Assembly (NCBI GenBank): GCA_964368875.1
Contig: CAYJDG010000046.1
Coordinates: forward strand, 1-16,660
DNA length: 16,660 nt
Direction: 5' to 3'
From: CAYJDG01 sp964368875
GTDB lineage: Bacteria; Pseudomonadota; Alphaproteobacteria; Micavibrionales; Micavibrionaceae
Shown here: piece by piece, positions 6,633-13,287 of the stretch
Position numbering within the stretch: the first letter of the stretch is position 1
How the letters are laid out: each line of letters opens with the position of its first letter
Position numbers and translations under genes: made by a program
Notes under the pieces: model-generated
What the model was told of the DNA's origin: nothing
Databases searched by the model: none
What the model saw: the letters and a program-made list of their open reading frames with translations, nothing else

Positions 6633-7187
6633 ATGACAAAAACGAACGATATTCTCTCTACGGCCCTTTTGGCTCTTGGCATCGGCACCGCTCAAGCCCA
6701 GCCCGCCTCGGCCCCCGCCTCCGCTCCCGCAACCACCCAGGCATCCGCCAGCTGTGTCCTCGTCGGCCAGCCGGGCGGGCGCTATACGGCCAATATTTTT
6801 GACAAAGCCGCCTCGGCCCATGGTGGCCGCGAGCAAGGTGAGGCCACGGAAATGTCCGGCTCGCTGCGCCTCGCTGGCACGGCGACAAAATTCTTTGCGC
6901 CCGGCCAGACCGGAAAGTTTGTACCTAGCGATGATAATATGGTGGCGACGGGGCGCTATACTCAGGAAGAACCTAATGCGGTTGTCACGTGGCTGGGCAA
7001 CATGCTGAAACTGCCTCCTGCCAAACCCGAGCCGCTCACCTATACACCACTGCCGGGTCGCGGCATTGAAGTCACCGTGACTGGCTGGGACAATGGCGTT
7101 CCGCGCGGGAACTGCCAGATCACCAGCAAGGATAAACCAATCGGAACGCCACTCCCGATCACTGGCATAACCAACTACACTATGTAA
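6633..7187 (+). CDS. Small secreted protein of unknown function
   Basis: This is a 184-residue product. The ATG at 6633 is set by GGAG eight bases upstream; the frame runs back to a TTG at 6573, which lies at the predicted transcription start. The N-terminus is a signal peptide with little positive charge (hydrophobic core TALLALGIGTA, likely cut after AQA at residue 22). It is followed by a Pro/Ala/Ser linker (PASAPASAPATTQASA). Two cysteines in the mature part (Cys41, Cys161) could form a disulfide closing the domain. Repeated short strands (GSLRLAGTATKFFAPG, GRGIEVTVTGWDNGV) suggest a beta-rich fold. I recognise no family. It sits between hisB and the convergent hisD (6-base gap) but has its own strong promoter, so a role in histidine synthesis is not implied. 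Confidence 0.8.
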   Translation: MTKTNDILSTALLALGIGTAQAQPASAPASAPATTQASASCVLVGQPGGRYTANIFDKAASAHGGREQGEATEMSGSLRLAGTATKFFAPGQTGKFVPSDDNMVATGRYTQEEPNAVVTWLGNMLKLPPAKPEPLTYTPLPGRGIEVTVTGWDNGVPRGNCQITSKDKPIGTPLPITGITNYTM

Positions 7188-7193
7188 GTTGAG

Positions 7194-8498
7194 TTAGTAC
7201 CGCTTGCGCAGCACGTCCGCGTGAACCTGAAAGCCTTCATAAACGGTCAGTCTTTCGACATCCGGCGCAAGCGCCGCGAAACCGTCTTTGGTGACTTCCG
7301 AGAGTGAAGAACGCTTGAGAAAATCCCACACGGACGTGCAGCTATAGGTATGCGCCCAGCCGCCGGTCGGCAGCACATGGTTCACACCCGTGCCGTAATT
7401 CCCAAGAGAAAACGCAGTCCATTCCCCGATCAGAATTTCGCCGCAATTGTTAAGCTTTTTGATTACGCTTTGCGGGTCAGCGACCTTCAATAAGACGTGC
7501 TCAGCGGCATAGAGATTGGCGACCTCGATGCTCTCTTCAAGCGAACGCGTCAGGACAACGCCGCCGAAGCCAGAAAACACTGTTTCCAGCCAGCCGCGCT
7601 GGGGCTCTGGCACAGCGGCGATGGCCGCTGGAAGAGCCGCAGCAATTTTTTTGGCAAGGGCTTCGTCATGCGTGATCAGAAGAGCTGCGGCATCCGGCCC
7701 GTGCTCGGCTTCGTTCATGAGATCCAAGACCGTCGTCTCCGGATTGGCGGTACCGTCACAGAGCACAATTGCCTCGCTGGGTCCGGCTGGCATGCCCGGA
7801 TCGATATGCGATGAGAGCAGGACTTTTGCTGCAGCTACATACGGGCTACCGGGTCCGACAACCTTGCGTACCGCAGGGACAGTTTCCGTGCCATATGCAA
7901 GGGCCGCAATCGCCTGCGCCCCGCCAACCTTATAAACATTCTTGATACCGGATAGCTCAGCCGCATAGAGCGACGCATCATCTGCAGAGCCATCGGCGCG
8001 GGGCGGTGTGACCACCGCAATCTCAGGCACGCCCGCAAGAACCGCTGGCACGCACAGCATATACATCGCGGATGGAAACGCGTTTTTTCCGCGCGGCACA
8101 TAAATCCCGACCGATGAAATCGGGGTTACTTTTTCTCCCGCAAAAACGCCCGGTTCGACTTCCATCATCCAGTCCACTTCGACGCGCCGCATCTGCTCGG
8201 CGTGAAAGCGCCGCACGTTACTGCAACAGCGTTCAATCGCGGTTTTCAGGGCGGGATCAAGGCGTTCGCGGGCCGCAGCAAATTCCGCGGTGCTGACCTT
8301 GATCGTGTCCGGCGTAAGGCTCGCGCCGTCAAATTTGGCCGCGTAGCGGATCAGGGCGTCGTCGCCGTGGTCTTTGACATCCTCAAGGATCGGGCGCACG
8401 GCACCCACAACCCCGTCGATGGTTTCCTGGGACCGGCGCAAAATGCGGGTCCGGGTGGCGGCATCAAGCTCATGCCAGCGGAAGAAATTTATCGTCAT
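7194..8498 (-). CDS. hisD: Histidinol dehydrogenase family protein HisD, variant metal site
   Basis: This 434-residue protein is full length for HisD, the Zn-dependent NAD enzyme oxidising L-histidinol to histidine. Family blocks are PRGKNAFPSAMYM, VGGAQAIAALAYGT, VVGPGSPYV, GMPAGPSEA, EAEHGPDAAALL, YAAEHVLL (catalytic pair Glu333/His334), GNYGTGVNHVLPTGG and EGFQVHADVL (His426). Against E. coli HisD from memory, two zinc ligands differ: Gln259 is Glu263 here (EAEH) and Asp360 is Asn367 (GNYGTGVNHV). His266 and His426 are kept. The swap keeps one acid and one amide. The GGWAHTYSCTSVWDFLKRSSLSEVT region also differs from the E. coli enzyme, so this is a distinct clade. Its position inside the his cluster favours HisD, but a related diol dehydrogenase is possible. 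AGAGG precedes the ATG by about five bases. It is divergent from hisH. Confidence 0.9.
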   Translation of the reverse strand: MTINFFRWHELDAATRTRILRRSQETIDGVVGAVRPILEDVKDHGDDALIRYAAKFDGASLTPDTIKVSTAEFAAARERLDPALKTAIERCCSNVRRFHAEQMRRVEVDWMMEVEPGVFAGEKVTPISSVGIYVPRGKNAFPSAMYMLCVPAVLAGVPEIAVVTPPRADGSADDASLYAAELSGIKNVYKVGGAQAIAALAYGTETVPAVRKVVGPGSPYVAAAKVLLSSHIDPGMPAGPSEAIVLCDGTANPETTVLDLMNEAEHGPDAAALLITHDEALAKKIAAALPAAIAAVPEPQRGWLETVFSGFGGVVLTRSLEESIEVANLYAAEHVLLKVADPQSVIKKLNNCGEILIGEWTAFSLGNYGTGVNHVLPTGGWAHTYSCTSVWDFLKRSSLSEVTKDGFAALAPDVERLTVYEGFQVHADVLRKRY

Positions 8499-8562
8499 AA
8501 CAGCCTCTGTCTGGAAAAATACATGACATGATTTCCGGCTTTATGCTACTTGGTTATGCGTC

Positions 8563-9207
8563 ATGTCAGGTACCATCGCCATCATCGATTACGGGTCTGG
8601 AAATCTGCGCTCTGCAGCCAAGGCCTTCGCGCATGTGGTCGGTGACGCCAACCTCCCGTTCAATGTGATTACTACCAGCGATCCTTTCGAAATCGCACAG
8701 GCCGCGCGGATCGTTTTGCCGGGGCAGGGCGCCTTCGGGGACTGCATGACAGGGCTGACCGCCAACCGCGCCTTGCATGATGCGCTGGTCGATAGTGTGC
8801 AGCATAAAAAAACCCCTTTCTTCGGTATTTGCGTCGGCATGCAGCTTCTCGCAGAACGCGGACTCGAGCACGGCACCCATGCCGGACTGGGGTGGCTGAG
8901 CGGCGAAGTTGTGCGCATGACACCTGCCGATCCCGTTTTAAAAATTCCGCATATGGGATGGAACACTTTATCCCTTACGCAGCAACAACATCCTGCGCTG
9001 CAGCATCTTTTGCCTGAAGATCATTTTTATTTTGTTCATTCTTTTATGGTTGAATCGAAAGACACACACGACATTCTGGCGACGACAGAGTATGGTGGCC
9101 CCGTGACCGCAATCATCGGTCGCGATCACATTCTCGGGGTGCAGTTCCACCCTGAAAAAAGTCAGGATGCGGGTCTGCGGTTGATCCGCGGATTCTTGGA
9201 AACGTAA
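8563..9207 (+). CDS. hisH: IGP synthase glutamine amidotransferase subunit HisH
   Basis: This 214-residue class I glutamine amidotransferase hydrolyses glutamine and channels ammonia to HisF for imidazoleglycerol-phosphate and AICAR formation (step 5). Visible motifs: IIDYGSGNLRS at the N-terminus, VLPGQGAFGDCM (oxyanion loop), the nucleophile elbow FFGICVGMQLL with Cys90, PHMGWN, FVHSF, and GVQFHPEKS with His196 and Glu198. All three catalytic residues are intact and the length is normal. The start at 8563 has no clear Shine-Dalgarno sequence; TATGCT (8542-8547) could be a -10, giving a very short or absent leader, though no -35 is visible. The 64-base spacer to hisD holds TGACATG (8524-8530) and CATGTCA (8562-8568) as a loose inverted repeat. 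The GNAT gene follows after 21 bases. Confidence 0.97.
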   Translation: MSGTIAIIDYGSGNLRSAAKAFAHVVGDANLPFNVITTSDPFEIAQAARIVLPGQGAFGDCMTGLTANRALHDALVDSVQHKKTPFFGICVGMQLLAERGLEHGTHAGLGWLSGEVVRMTPADPVLKIPHMGWNTLSLTQQQHPALQHLLPEDHFYFVHSFMVESKDTHDILATTEYGGPVTAIIGRDHILGVQFHPEKSQDAGLRLIRGFLET

Positions 9208-9228
9208 AGCAGGGAAGCCCCAACTGTT

Positions 9229-9801
9229 ATGACGACCGACTCACAAACTCCGCAAAAAAAACTCAAACCAATCCCGTCCGTAGAATGGGTCACCGAACCC
9301 CTCTCGATGGCGGATCTCAATGATCTGTGCGATGCGACCGATGCAGCAATTGAGGCCGGCGGCGGCTTCGGCTGGATCAAAATGCCCAACCGCGATATTC
9401 TTGAAAGGTTCTGGCAGGGCGTGATCGCCATGCCAGCGCGGATGCTGTTTGTGGCCCGTCTTGATGGCGTGGTCTGCGGTGGGGCGCAGGTCGTGCGGCC
9501 ACCCAAGAACAACGAAGCCCAGTCTTTTACAGTCCACCTGACCGGGCTGTTTATTGCACCTTGGGCGCGTGGGCAGGGTCTCTCGCGCCGCCTGATCGAT
9601 TTCATTGAGAAAACCGTCCTCAAGGAAGGTTACGCCGTCATCAACCTTGATCTGCGCGAAACACAGGAAGCGGCTATTAGCCTTTACGAAAGTACGGGTT
9701 ACAACCTGATTGGCGAGCACCCTTATTATGCGCGCGTCGATAACAAAGTGGTCAAAGGCCGCTATTATTACAAACTCCTCGACCCTTCGGTGGAGACATA
9801 A
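9229..9801 (+). CDS. GNAT-family N-acetyltransferase
   Basis: This 190-residue protein transfers an acetyl (or acyl) group from a CoA thioester to an unknown acceptor. The GNAT fold is shown by the strand MLFVARLDGVVCGGAQVV, then LTGLFIAPWARGQGLSRRL with the pyrophosphate-binding RGQGL at 114-118, the strand YAVINLDLRE, and AAISLYESTGY at 148-158, a typical motif B. Residues 1-45 are an extra N-terminal segment containing ADLNDLCDATDAAIEAGGG. AGGGAAG lies about twelve bases before the ATG, a long spacing. It lies between hisH and hisA in the same direction and is likely co-transcribed with hisH. The substrate cannot be read from the sequence; an aminoglycoside or peptide N-terminus is as possible as a histidine intermediate. 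Confidence 0.92.
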   Translation: MTTDSQTPQKKLKPIPSVEWVTEPLSMADLNDLCDATDAAIEAGGGFGWIKMPNRDILERFWQGVIAMPARMLFVARLDGVVCGGAQVVRPPKNNEAQSFTVHLTGLFIAPWARGQGLSRRLIDFIEKTVLKEGYAVINLDLRETQEAAISLYESTGYNLIGEHPYYARVDNKVVKGRYYYKLLDPSVET

Positions 9802-9834
9802 CGTCCGGACATAATCCTGCGCTGCGGTAAGGCC

Positions 9835-9873
9835 TTGTTAAAGTCCCATAAGGTAAGATAAAAACCTACCTTA
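9835..9873 (+). promoter_or_regulatory. Candidate hisA promoter with overlapping inverted repeat
   Basis: The 104-base spacer between the GNAT gene and hisA holds TTGTTA (9835-9840) and GATAAA (9857-9862), 16 bases apart, a moderate promoter. An inverted repeat TAAGGTA (9849-9855) and TACCTTA (9867-9873), with an 11-base centre, spans the -10. It could be an operator, or as RNA a 7-base-pair stem. No T-run follows, so it is not a clear terminator. Confidence 0.45.
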
Positions 9874-9905
9874 ACGCTCTCGCTTTTCAGACAGGACGCC
9901 TTCTG

Positions 9906-10613
9906 ATGATTATTTATCCGGCCATTGATCTCAAAGATGGGCACTGCGTTCGCCTCACCCGCGGGGATATGGCTGCCTCGACCATTTATAATGAAGATCC
10001 GGTCGCGCAGGCTTTGAGCTTCGAACAGTCGGGCTTTAAATGGCTTCACCTTGTCGACCTCAACGGCGCGATTGAAGGCCGTTCCGTCAACGCCATGGTC
10101 GTCAATGATATCCTCCATAATGTTTCTATCCCTGTGCAACTCGGCGGTGGCATTCGCAACATGAAAGCGATCGAACGCTGGTTCGTCTCAGGCGTCAGCC
10201 GCGTTATTCTCGGCACGGTCGCTGTGCGGGAACCGCAACTGGTCAAAGATGCCTGCGCCAAGTTTCCTGGACGCATCGCCGTGTCGATCGACGTCCGTGG
10301 CGGCAAAGCTGCCGTGTCGGGCTGGGTGGAGAATTCCACGCTTGATCCAACTGAACTTGCCAAACGCTTCGCCGATGCTGGCGTTTCCACCATCATTTAC
10401 ACCGATATCGACCGTGACGGCACCGGCAATGGCCCGAACGTTGAAGCGACCGCGGCGCTTGCCGCTGCTGTTTCCATTCCAATCATCGCCTCAGGTGGGG
10501 TTGGCTCCATCGAGCACATCAAGGCCGTCAAAACGGCTGGCTTGCACGGCGTGATTGTCGGACGCGGGCTCTATGATGGCAGCGTCGATGCGAAAGCTGC
10601 GCTGAAAGCCTGA
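9906..10613 (+). CDS. hisA: ProFAR isomerase HisA
   Basis: This 235-residue (beta/alpha)8 barrel enzyme isomerises ProFAR to PRFAR, step 4 of histidine synthesis. Catalytic Asp8 (YPAIDLKDG) and Asp129 (VSIDVRGG) are both present. The phosphate-binding half-barrel motifs are QLGGGIRNM (79-86), ILGTVAV, TDIDRDGTGNG (166-176), ASGGVGS, and GVIVGRGLYDG near the C-terminus. The length is slightly below the usual 240-250 but nothing is missing. AGGACG precedes the ATG by about ten bases. The gene follows the GNAT gene after 104 bases and may have its own promoter. It ends six bases before the convergent kinase-like gene, so read-through transcripts would be antisense to that gene. Confidence 0.97.
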   Translation: MIIYPAIDLKDGHCVRLTRGDMAASTIYNEDPVAQALSFEQSGFKWLHLVDLNGAIEGRSVNAMVVNDILHNVSIPVQLGGGIRNMKAIERWFVSGVSRVILGTVAVREPQLVKDACAKFPGRIAVSIDVRGGKAAVSGWVENSTLDPTELAKRFADAGVSTIIYTDIDRDGTGNGPNVEATAALAAAVSIPIIASGGVGSIEHIKAVKTAGLHGVIVGRGLYDGSVDAKAALKA

Positions 10614-10619
10614 TCTCTT

Positions 10620-11600
10620 TTAAATAAAACGCATATCCGGACGGGGTTGTAGTGATTCCGTCACAGGCTTCATCATCGTCTCAAAGTCGCGCATCGCTCT
10701 GGCATAGCGGTCGATAAGGTCGGTGGAATTAATAGACAGCGGCAGCCCGCCGGTCGCGTTAAAAAAATCTTCCGCATCATTAGCGAGCATCGACATAAGA
10801 CTATCAGTGTAATGAGGGTTGCACCTGTGCACGTGCCCCATTTTGAAATGGGCGATTTCCTGAGGCTCTATATTGTCGCTCTCATTCATAAAAACGCGCA
10901 ATCTATGCACATAATGCAGAAACTTGGGCAGCATGTCATAGGCCCCTACTCGCTTCGTGAGCAGTTCTTCATGACTGGTTGGGCGCGGGCGTTGTTGAAT
11001 GCGTTCTGCTGAAATCCGGTAAGGGGCGGCGTAGCTCCACATCTCAATATCCTGATAATCGAGCGCTTCGAGAAGCTGGATGAGAGCGATCGTTCCCGGG
11101 CCTGAACTGGTGATGTCGATGTACAGGTCATGTTCTCCGGCTAAGGCACATTTCAGCGTTTTGCTGCGGATGAACTGGGACAAAGGCTGGAAATCAAGCC
11201 AGTGCTGACGGCGTGCTTCCAATGTGCCGTGCGTAGATTTGGCGTGCTGGCCATGTAGACCTGCCTCAATCCTCATAAGCCCCGCAACATATTCCTGAAT
11301 GTCGTAAATTGCCCCGAACTCATCATAAGAAATAATCGCGGTGGTTCTCGCCCGGTCCGGCTCAGTCTGTAACAACTCTTCCAGTCGTTTCATCCCACTG
11401 TAACTTTTTCCTGACCCCGGAGCGCCGTGCAATAAGATCGCACGCTTGTTAGTCGATGGCTCTTTACCCTGAAGTGGTAAAAGGGCGCATTCGTGTACCG
11501 CCTCGGCCGGATATAAAACTTTTTTACCTTCTGCGAGGTAATATGGCGCGCCTTCGTCAGGCAGCGCATCGATCAGGACGTTTTGATAGTGACTAAGCAA
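10620..11600 (-). CDS. P-loop kinase, zeta-toxin-like
   Basis: This 326-residue protein reads from a TTG at 11600 with GGAG six bases upstream. Residues 54-66 (AILLHGAPGSGKS) are a Walker A motif. Further zeta-toxin-like features follow: IISYDEFGAIYD (89-100) at the usual catalytic Asp/Glu position, HDLYIDITSSGPGTIALI (157-174), and APYRISAERIQQRPRPT (192-208), matching the arginine-bearing ATP-contact helix of zeta and related UDP-GlcNAc kinases. The C-terminal ~110 residues are helical and unassigned. No epsilon-like antitoxin gene is adjacent. Hand counts of sampled lines give roughly 50% G+C here against about 60% in hisF, hinting at separate origin. It is inserted antisense between hisA and hisF and has its own promoter. 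P-loop NTPase is certain; zeta-type kinase is an inference, and a chaperone-like or phosphotransferase role is possible. Confidence 0.75.
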   Translation of the reverse strand: MLSHYQNVLIDALPDEGAPYYLAEGKKVLYPAEAVHECALLPLQGKEPSTNKRAILLHGAPGSGKSYSGMKRLEELLQTEPDRARTTAIISYDEFGAIYDIQEYVAGLMRIEAGLHGQHAKSTHGTLEARRQHWLDFQPLSQFIRSKTLKCALAGEHDLYIDITSSGPGTIALIQLLEALDYQDIEMWSYAAPYRISAERIQQRPRPTSHEELLTKRVGAYDMLPKFLHYVHRLRVFMNESDNIEPQEIAHFKMGHVHRCNPHYTDSLMSMLANDAEDFFNATGGLPLSINSTDLIDRYARAMRDFETMMKPVTESLQPRPDMRFI

Positions 11601-11620
11601 GATAAACTCCGTTTTTTGTT

Positions 11621-11649
11621 TTCATAAAGAAGTCATTCAAAGGTGTCAA
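11621..11649 (-). promoter_or_regulatory. Near-consensus promoter of the zeta-like kinase gene
   Basis: On the minus strand, TTGACA (11649-11644, perfect) and TATGAA (11626-11621) are 17 bases apart. Transcription would start near 11614, a leader of about 14 bases before the TTG start at 11600, with GGAG in between. It is one of the best sigma-70 matches in the window, so the kinase gene does not depend on the his genes. Confidence 0.7.
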
Positions 11650-11659
11650 ATTGTCATTG

Positions 11660-11682
11660 CGGGGATACGCCAAGCCCCGTAT
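11660..11682 (+). promoter_or_regulatory. Two mutually exclusive hairpins upstream of hisF
   Basis: CGGGG (11660-11664) can pair with CCCCG (11675-11679). ATACG (11665-11669) can pair with CGTAT (11678-11682). The two pairings use overlapping bases, so they exclude each other. They lie 11-33 bases before the hisF ATG. Stems are only five base pairs, so this could be chance. Confidence 0.3.
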
Positions 11683-11692
11683 TGAACTAAGG

Positions 11693-12472
11693 ATGCTTAA
11701 AGCCCGTGTCATTCCCTGCCTTGATGTAAAAGACGGACGTGTCGTCAAAGGCGTCAATTTCGTCAACCTGCGCGATGCAGGCGATCCGGTCGAGCAGGCA
11801 CGCCTTTACGATGCGAACGGGGCCGACGAGCTTTGCTTTCTTGATATAACGGCGAGCGTCGAAAATCGCGGCATCATTCTCGATGTGGTGCGCGCCACCA
11901 CCGATCATGTGTTTATGCCGGTCACCGTCGGCGGCGGCATCCGCGAATTGCAGGACATTAGAAATTTACTAAATGCCGGGGCCGACAAAGTGGCCGTCAT
12001 GACAGCGGCGGTAAAGAACCCGGATTTCATTCGCCAGGCCGCCGATAAATGCGGCAGCCAATGCATCGTCGCCGTGATCGATGCGCGCCGTCAGCCCGAT
12101 GGTCGCTGGCACGTTTTCACCAAAGGCGGCCGCGATGACAGCAGTCTGGATGCGCTGGAGTACGCCGTCAAAATGGCGGAGTACGGGGCGGGTGAATTGT
12201 TGGTGACATCCATGGACCGCGATGGCACCAAAAGCGGCTTCGATCTGGAACTGACGCGGGCGATTACCTCAGCGGTGAATATTCCGGTGATTGCCTCGGG
12301 TGGTGCGGGCACGGCACAGCATCTTGCTGAAGGTATTACTCTGGGCGGCGCGTCCGCGGTGCTTGCGGCCTCGATTTTTCACTACGGAGAGGTTACCCTG
12401 CACGAGGCCAAAGAGGCGATGAAAGCCGCCGGGATCCCGGTGCGCGAAACCGGACAGAGGACTGCGGCATGA
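11693..12472 (+). CDS. hisF: IGP synthase cyclase subunit HisF
   Basis: This is the 259-residue (beta/alpha)8 cyclase partner of HisH; together they turn PRFAR and glutamine-derived ammonia into imidazoleglycerol phosphate and AICAR. MLKARVIPCLDVKDGRVVKG at the N-terminus carries catalytic Asp11, and VAVIDARR carries Asp130. Phosphate-site motifs are VTVGGGIREL (78-86), TSMDRDGTKSG (172-182), ASGGAGT (201-207) and ASIFHYGE. I take the ATG at 11693 because family members start there. Its AAGG directly abuts the ATG, which is poor, whereas the upstream in-frame TTG at 11651 has AAGGTG five bases before it and would add 14 residues. The gene is cut off from hisA by the antisense kinase gene. Its stop overlaps the hisE start (ATGA). 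Confidence 0.96.
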   Translation: MLKARVIPCLDVKDGRVVKGVNFVNLRDAGDPVEQARLYDANGADELCFLDITASVENRGIILDVVRATTDHVFMPVTVGGGIRELQDIRNLLNAGADKVAVMTAAVKNPDFIRQAADKCGSQCIVAVIDARRQPDGRWHVFTKGGRDDSSLDALEYAVKMAEYGAGELLVTSMDRDGTKSGFDLELTRAITSAVNIPVIASGGAGTAQHLAEGITLGGASAVLAASIFHYGEVTLHEAKEAMKAAGIPVRETGQRTAA

Positions 12473-12795
12473 GTGATGATATTTTAAAACAGCTGGCGGT
12501 CCTGATCGAAGAGCGCAAAGAGGCCAATCCGGACTCGTCCTATGTCGCTGGCCTCTATAAACTCGGCACCGCCAAGATTGCGCAGAAGGTCGGCGAAGAA
12601 GCCGTTGAAACCGTGATCGAAGCCTTGCAGCTTGATGCTGGTCACGCCGGGGCCAAAGATCGCCTGGCCGAAGAATCCGCCGACCTTGTCTTTCACCTTA
12701 TGGTGCTATGGGCGCATCTCGGGCTTAAACCCGAGGATGTGCTTGGCATTCTCGAAAAAAGGCTCGGTAAATCAGGCCTGACACGTTCCGAGTAA
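12469..12795 (+). CDS. hisE: Phosphoribosyl-ATP pyrophosphatase HisE
   Basis: This 108-residue MazG-like all-alpha enzyme hydrolyses phosphoribosyl-ATP to phosphoribosyl-AMP and pyrophosphate, step 2 of the pathway. Metal-binding acidic motifs are KVGEEAVETVIEA (40-52; Glu43, Glu44, Glu47) and EESADLVFHLMVL (68-80; Glu68, Glu69, Asp72). The length is normal for a stand-alone HisE, so HisI (cyclohydrolase) must be encoded elsewhere. The ATG overlaps the hisF stop by four bases, a sign of translational coupling. The last 24 bases overlap the convergent small gene at 12772. In several alphaproteobacteria I recall hisE being followed directly by the HIT gene; here three genes intervene. Confidence 0.96.
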   Translation: MSDDILKQLAVLIEERKEANPDSSYVAGLYKLGTAKIAQKVGEEAVETVIEALQLDAGHAGAKDRLAEESADLVFHLMVLWAHLGLKPEDVLGILEKRLGKSGLTRSE

Positions 12796-13143
12796 CGCCA
12801 GCGCCGTTAAGCTATGCAGCAGCATGGCTTTCGGCGCACGGGCATCGCCGCTCATTTCAATATAGACCGAAATCCAGCCTGAAATTGAGCGCAGCCGTGT
12901 CGGCGGGCGCACCGGGTTGTCCATCTCAGGCAACAGTTTTCCGGTCGTGTGATATTGCTGGCGGATGGTCTTGAGGCGGCTGCGGAGTTTTTCAATCGCG
13001 AGGTCAGGAGACGGGGCGATTTCGGCGATATCTGGAAATGAGGCGGATGAAGCGGTGTAAAGATCAGGCGGCAGATTTTGCTGAGTTAGCTCATAGCCTG
13101 CATCCAATGGCACGCATTCAACCCAATACCCGTTTTTTGGCAT
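12772..13143 (-). CDS. Small HicB-like protein
   Basis: This is a 123-residue product with AGGGAG eight bases before its ATG and a good promoter 45-73 bases upstream. Residues 5-80 read as a HicB-type partial RNase-H-like fold: GYWVECVPLDAGY (first strand), ASSASFPDIAEIAPSPDLAIEKLRSRLKTI (the 'fPdl..a..A...l' helix pattern), then GKLLPEMDNPVRPP. This is a resemblance in pattern, not a confident family match. Nothing like a HicA toxin lies next to it, and it lacks an obvious DNA-binding domain. The C-terminal 35 residues (ISGWISVYIEMSGDARAP onward) are unassigned. It overlaps the end of hisE by 24 bases tail to tail. It could equally be an orphan protein of unknown role. Confidence 0.65.
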   Translation of the reverse strand: MPKNGYWVECVPLDAGYELTQQNLPPDLYTASSASFPDIAEIAPSPDLAIEKLRSRLKTIRQQYHTTGKLLPEMDNPVRPPTRLRSISGWISVYIEMSGDARAPKAMLLHSLTALALLGTCQA

Positions 13144-13187
13144 TTTCTGGTCTCCCTAGTTTCATTTTTTATGATTATTAGGATCAT

Positions 13188-13216
13188 CTTATATCACCTT
13201 TTTTGTCTCCTTGCAA
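13188..13216 (-). promoter_or_regulatory. Promoter of the HicB-like gene
   Basis: On the minus strand, TTGCAA (13216-13211) and TATAAG (13193-13188) are 17 bases apart, placing the start near 13181. A short inverted repeat ATGAT (13171-13175) and ATCAT (13183-13187) covers the predicted start, where a repressor, possibly the gene product, could bind. Confidence 0.55.
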
Positions 13217-13287
13217 AAAAAGAGTCACATCGTATCGTAATATGGTATTCTCATAAGTCTTGCTTGGGAATTTCTGAAGTAACGGCA

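Noticed and set aside
11601..11692. Histidine leader-peptide attenuator before hisF
   Set aside because: No short frame with a run of His codons is present here or before hisB, hisH or hisA.
13044..13187. Short minus-strand frame starting MILIIIKNETRE that overlaps the HicB-like gene
   Set aside because: It is about 34 codons, out of frame with the HicB-like gene, and its ATG lies just upstream of the predicted transcription start's inverted repeat, with no family similarity.
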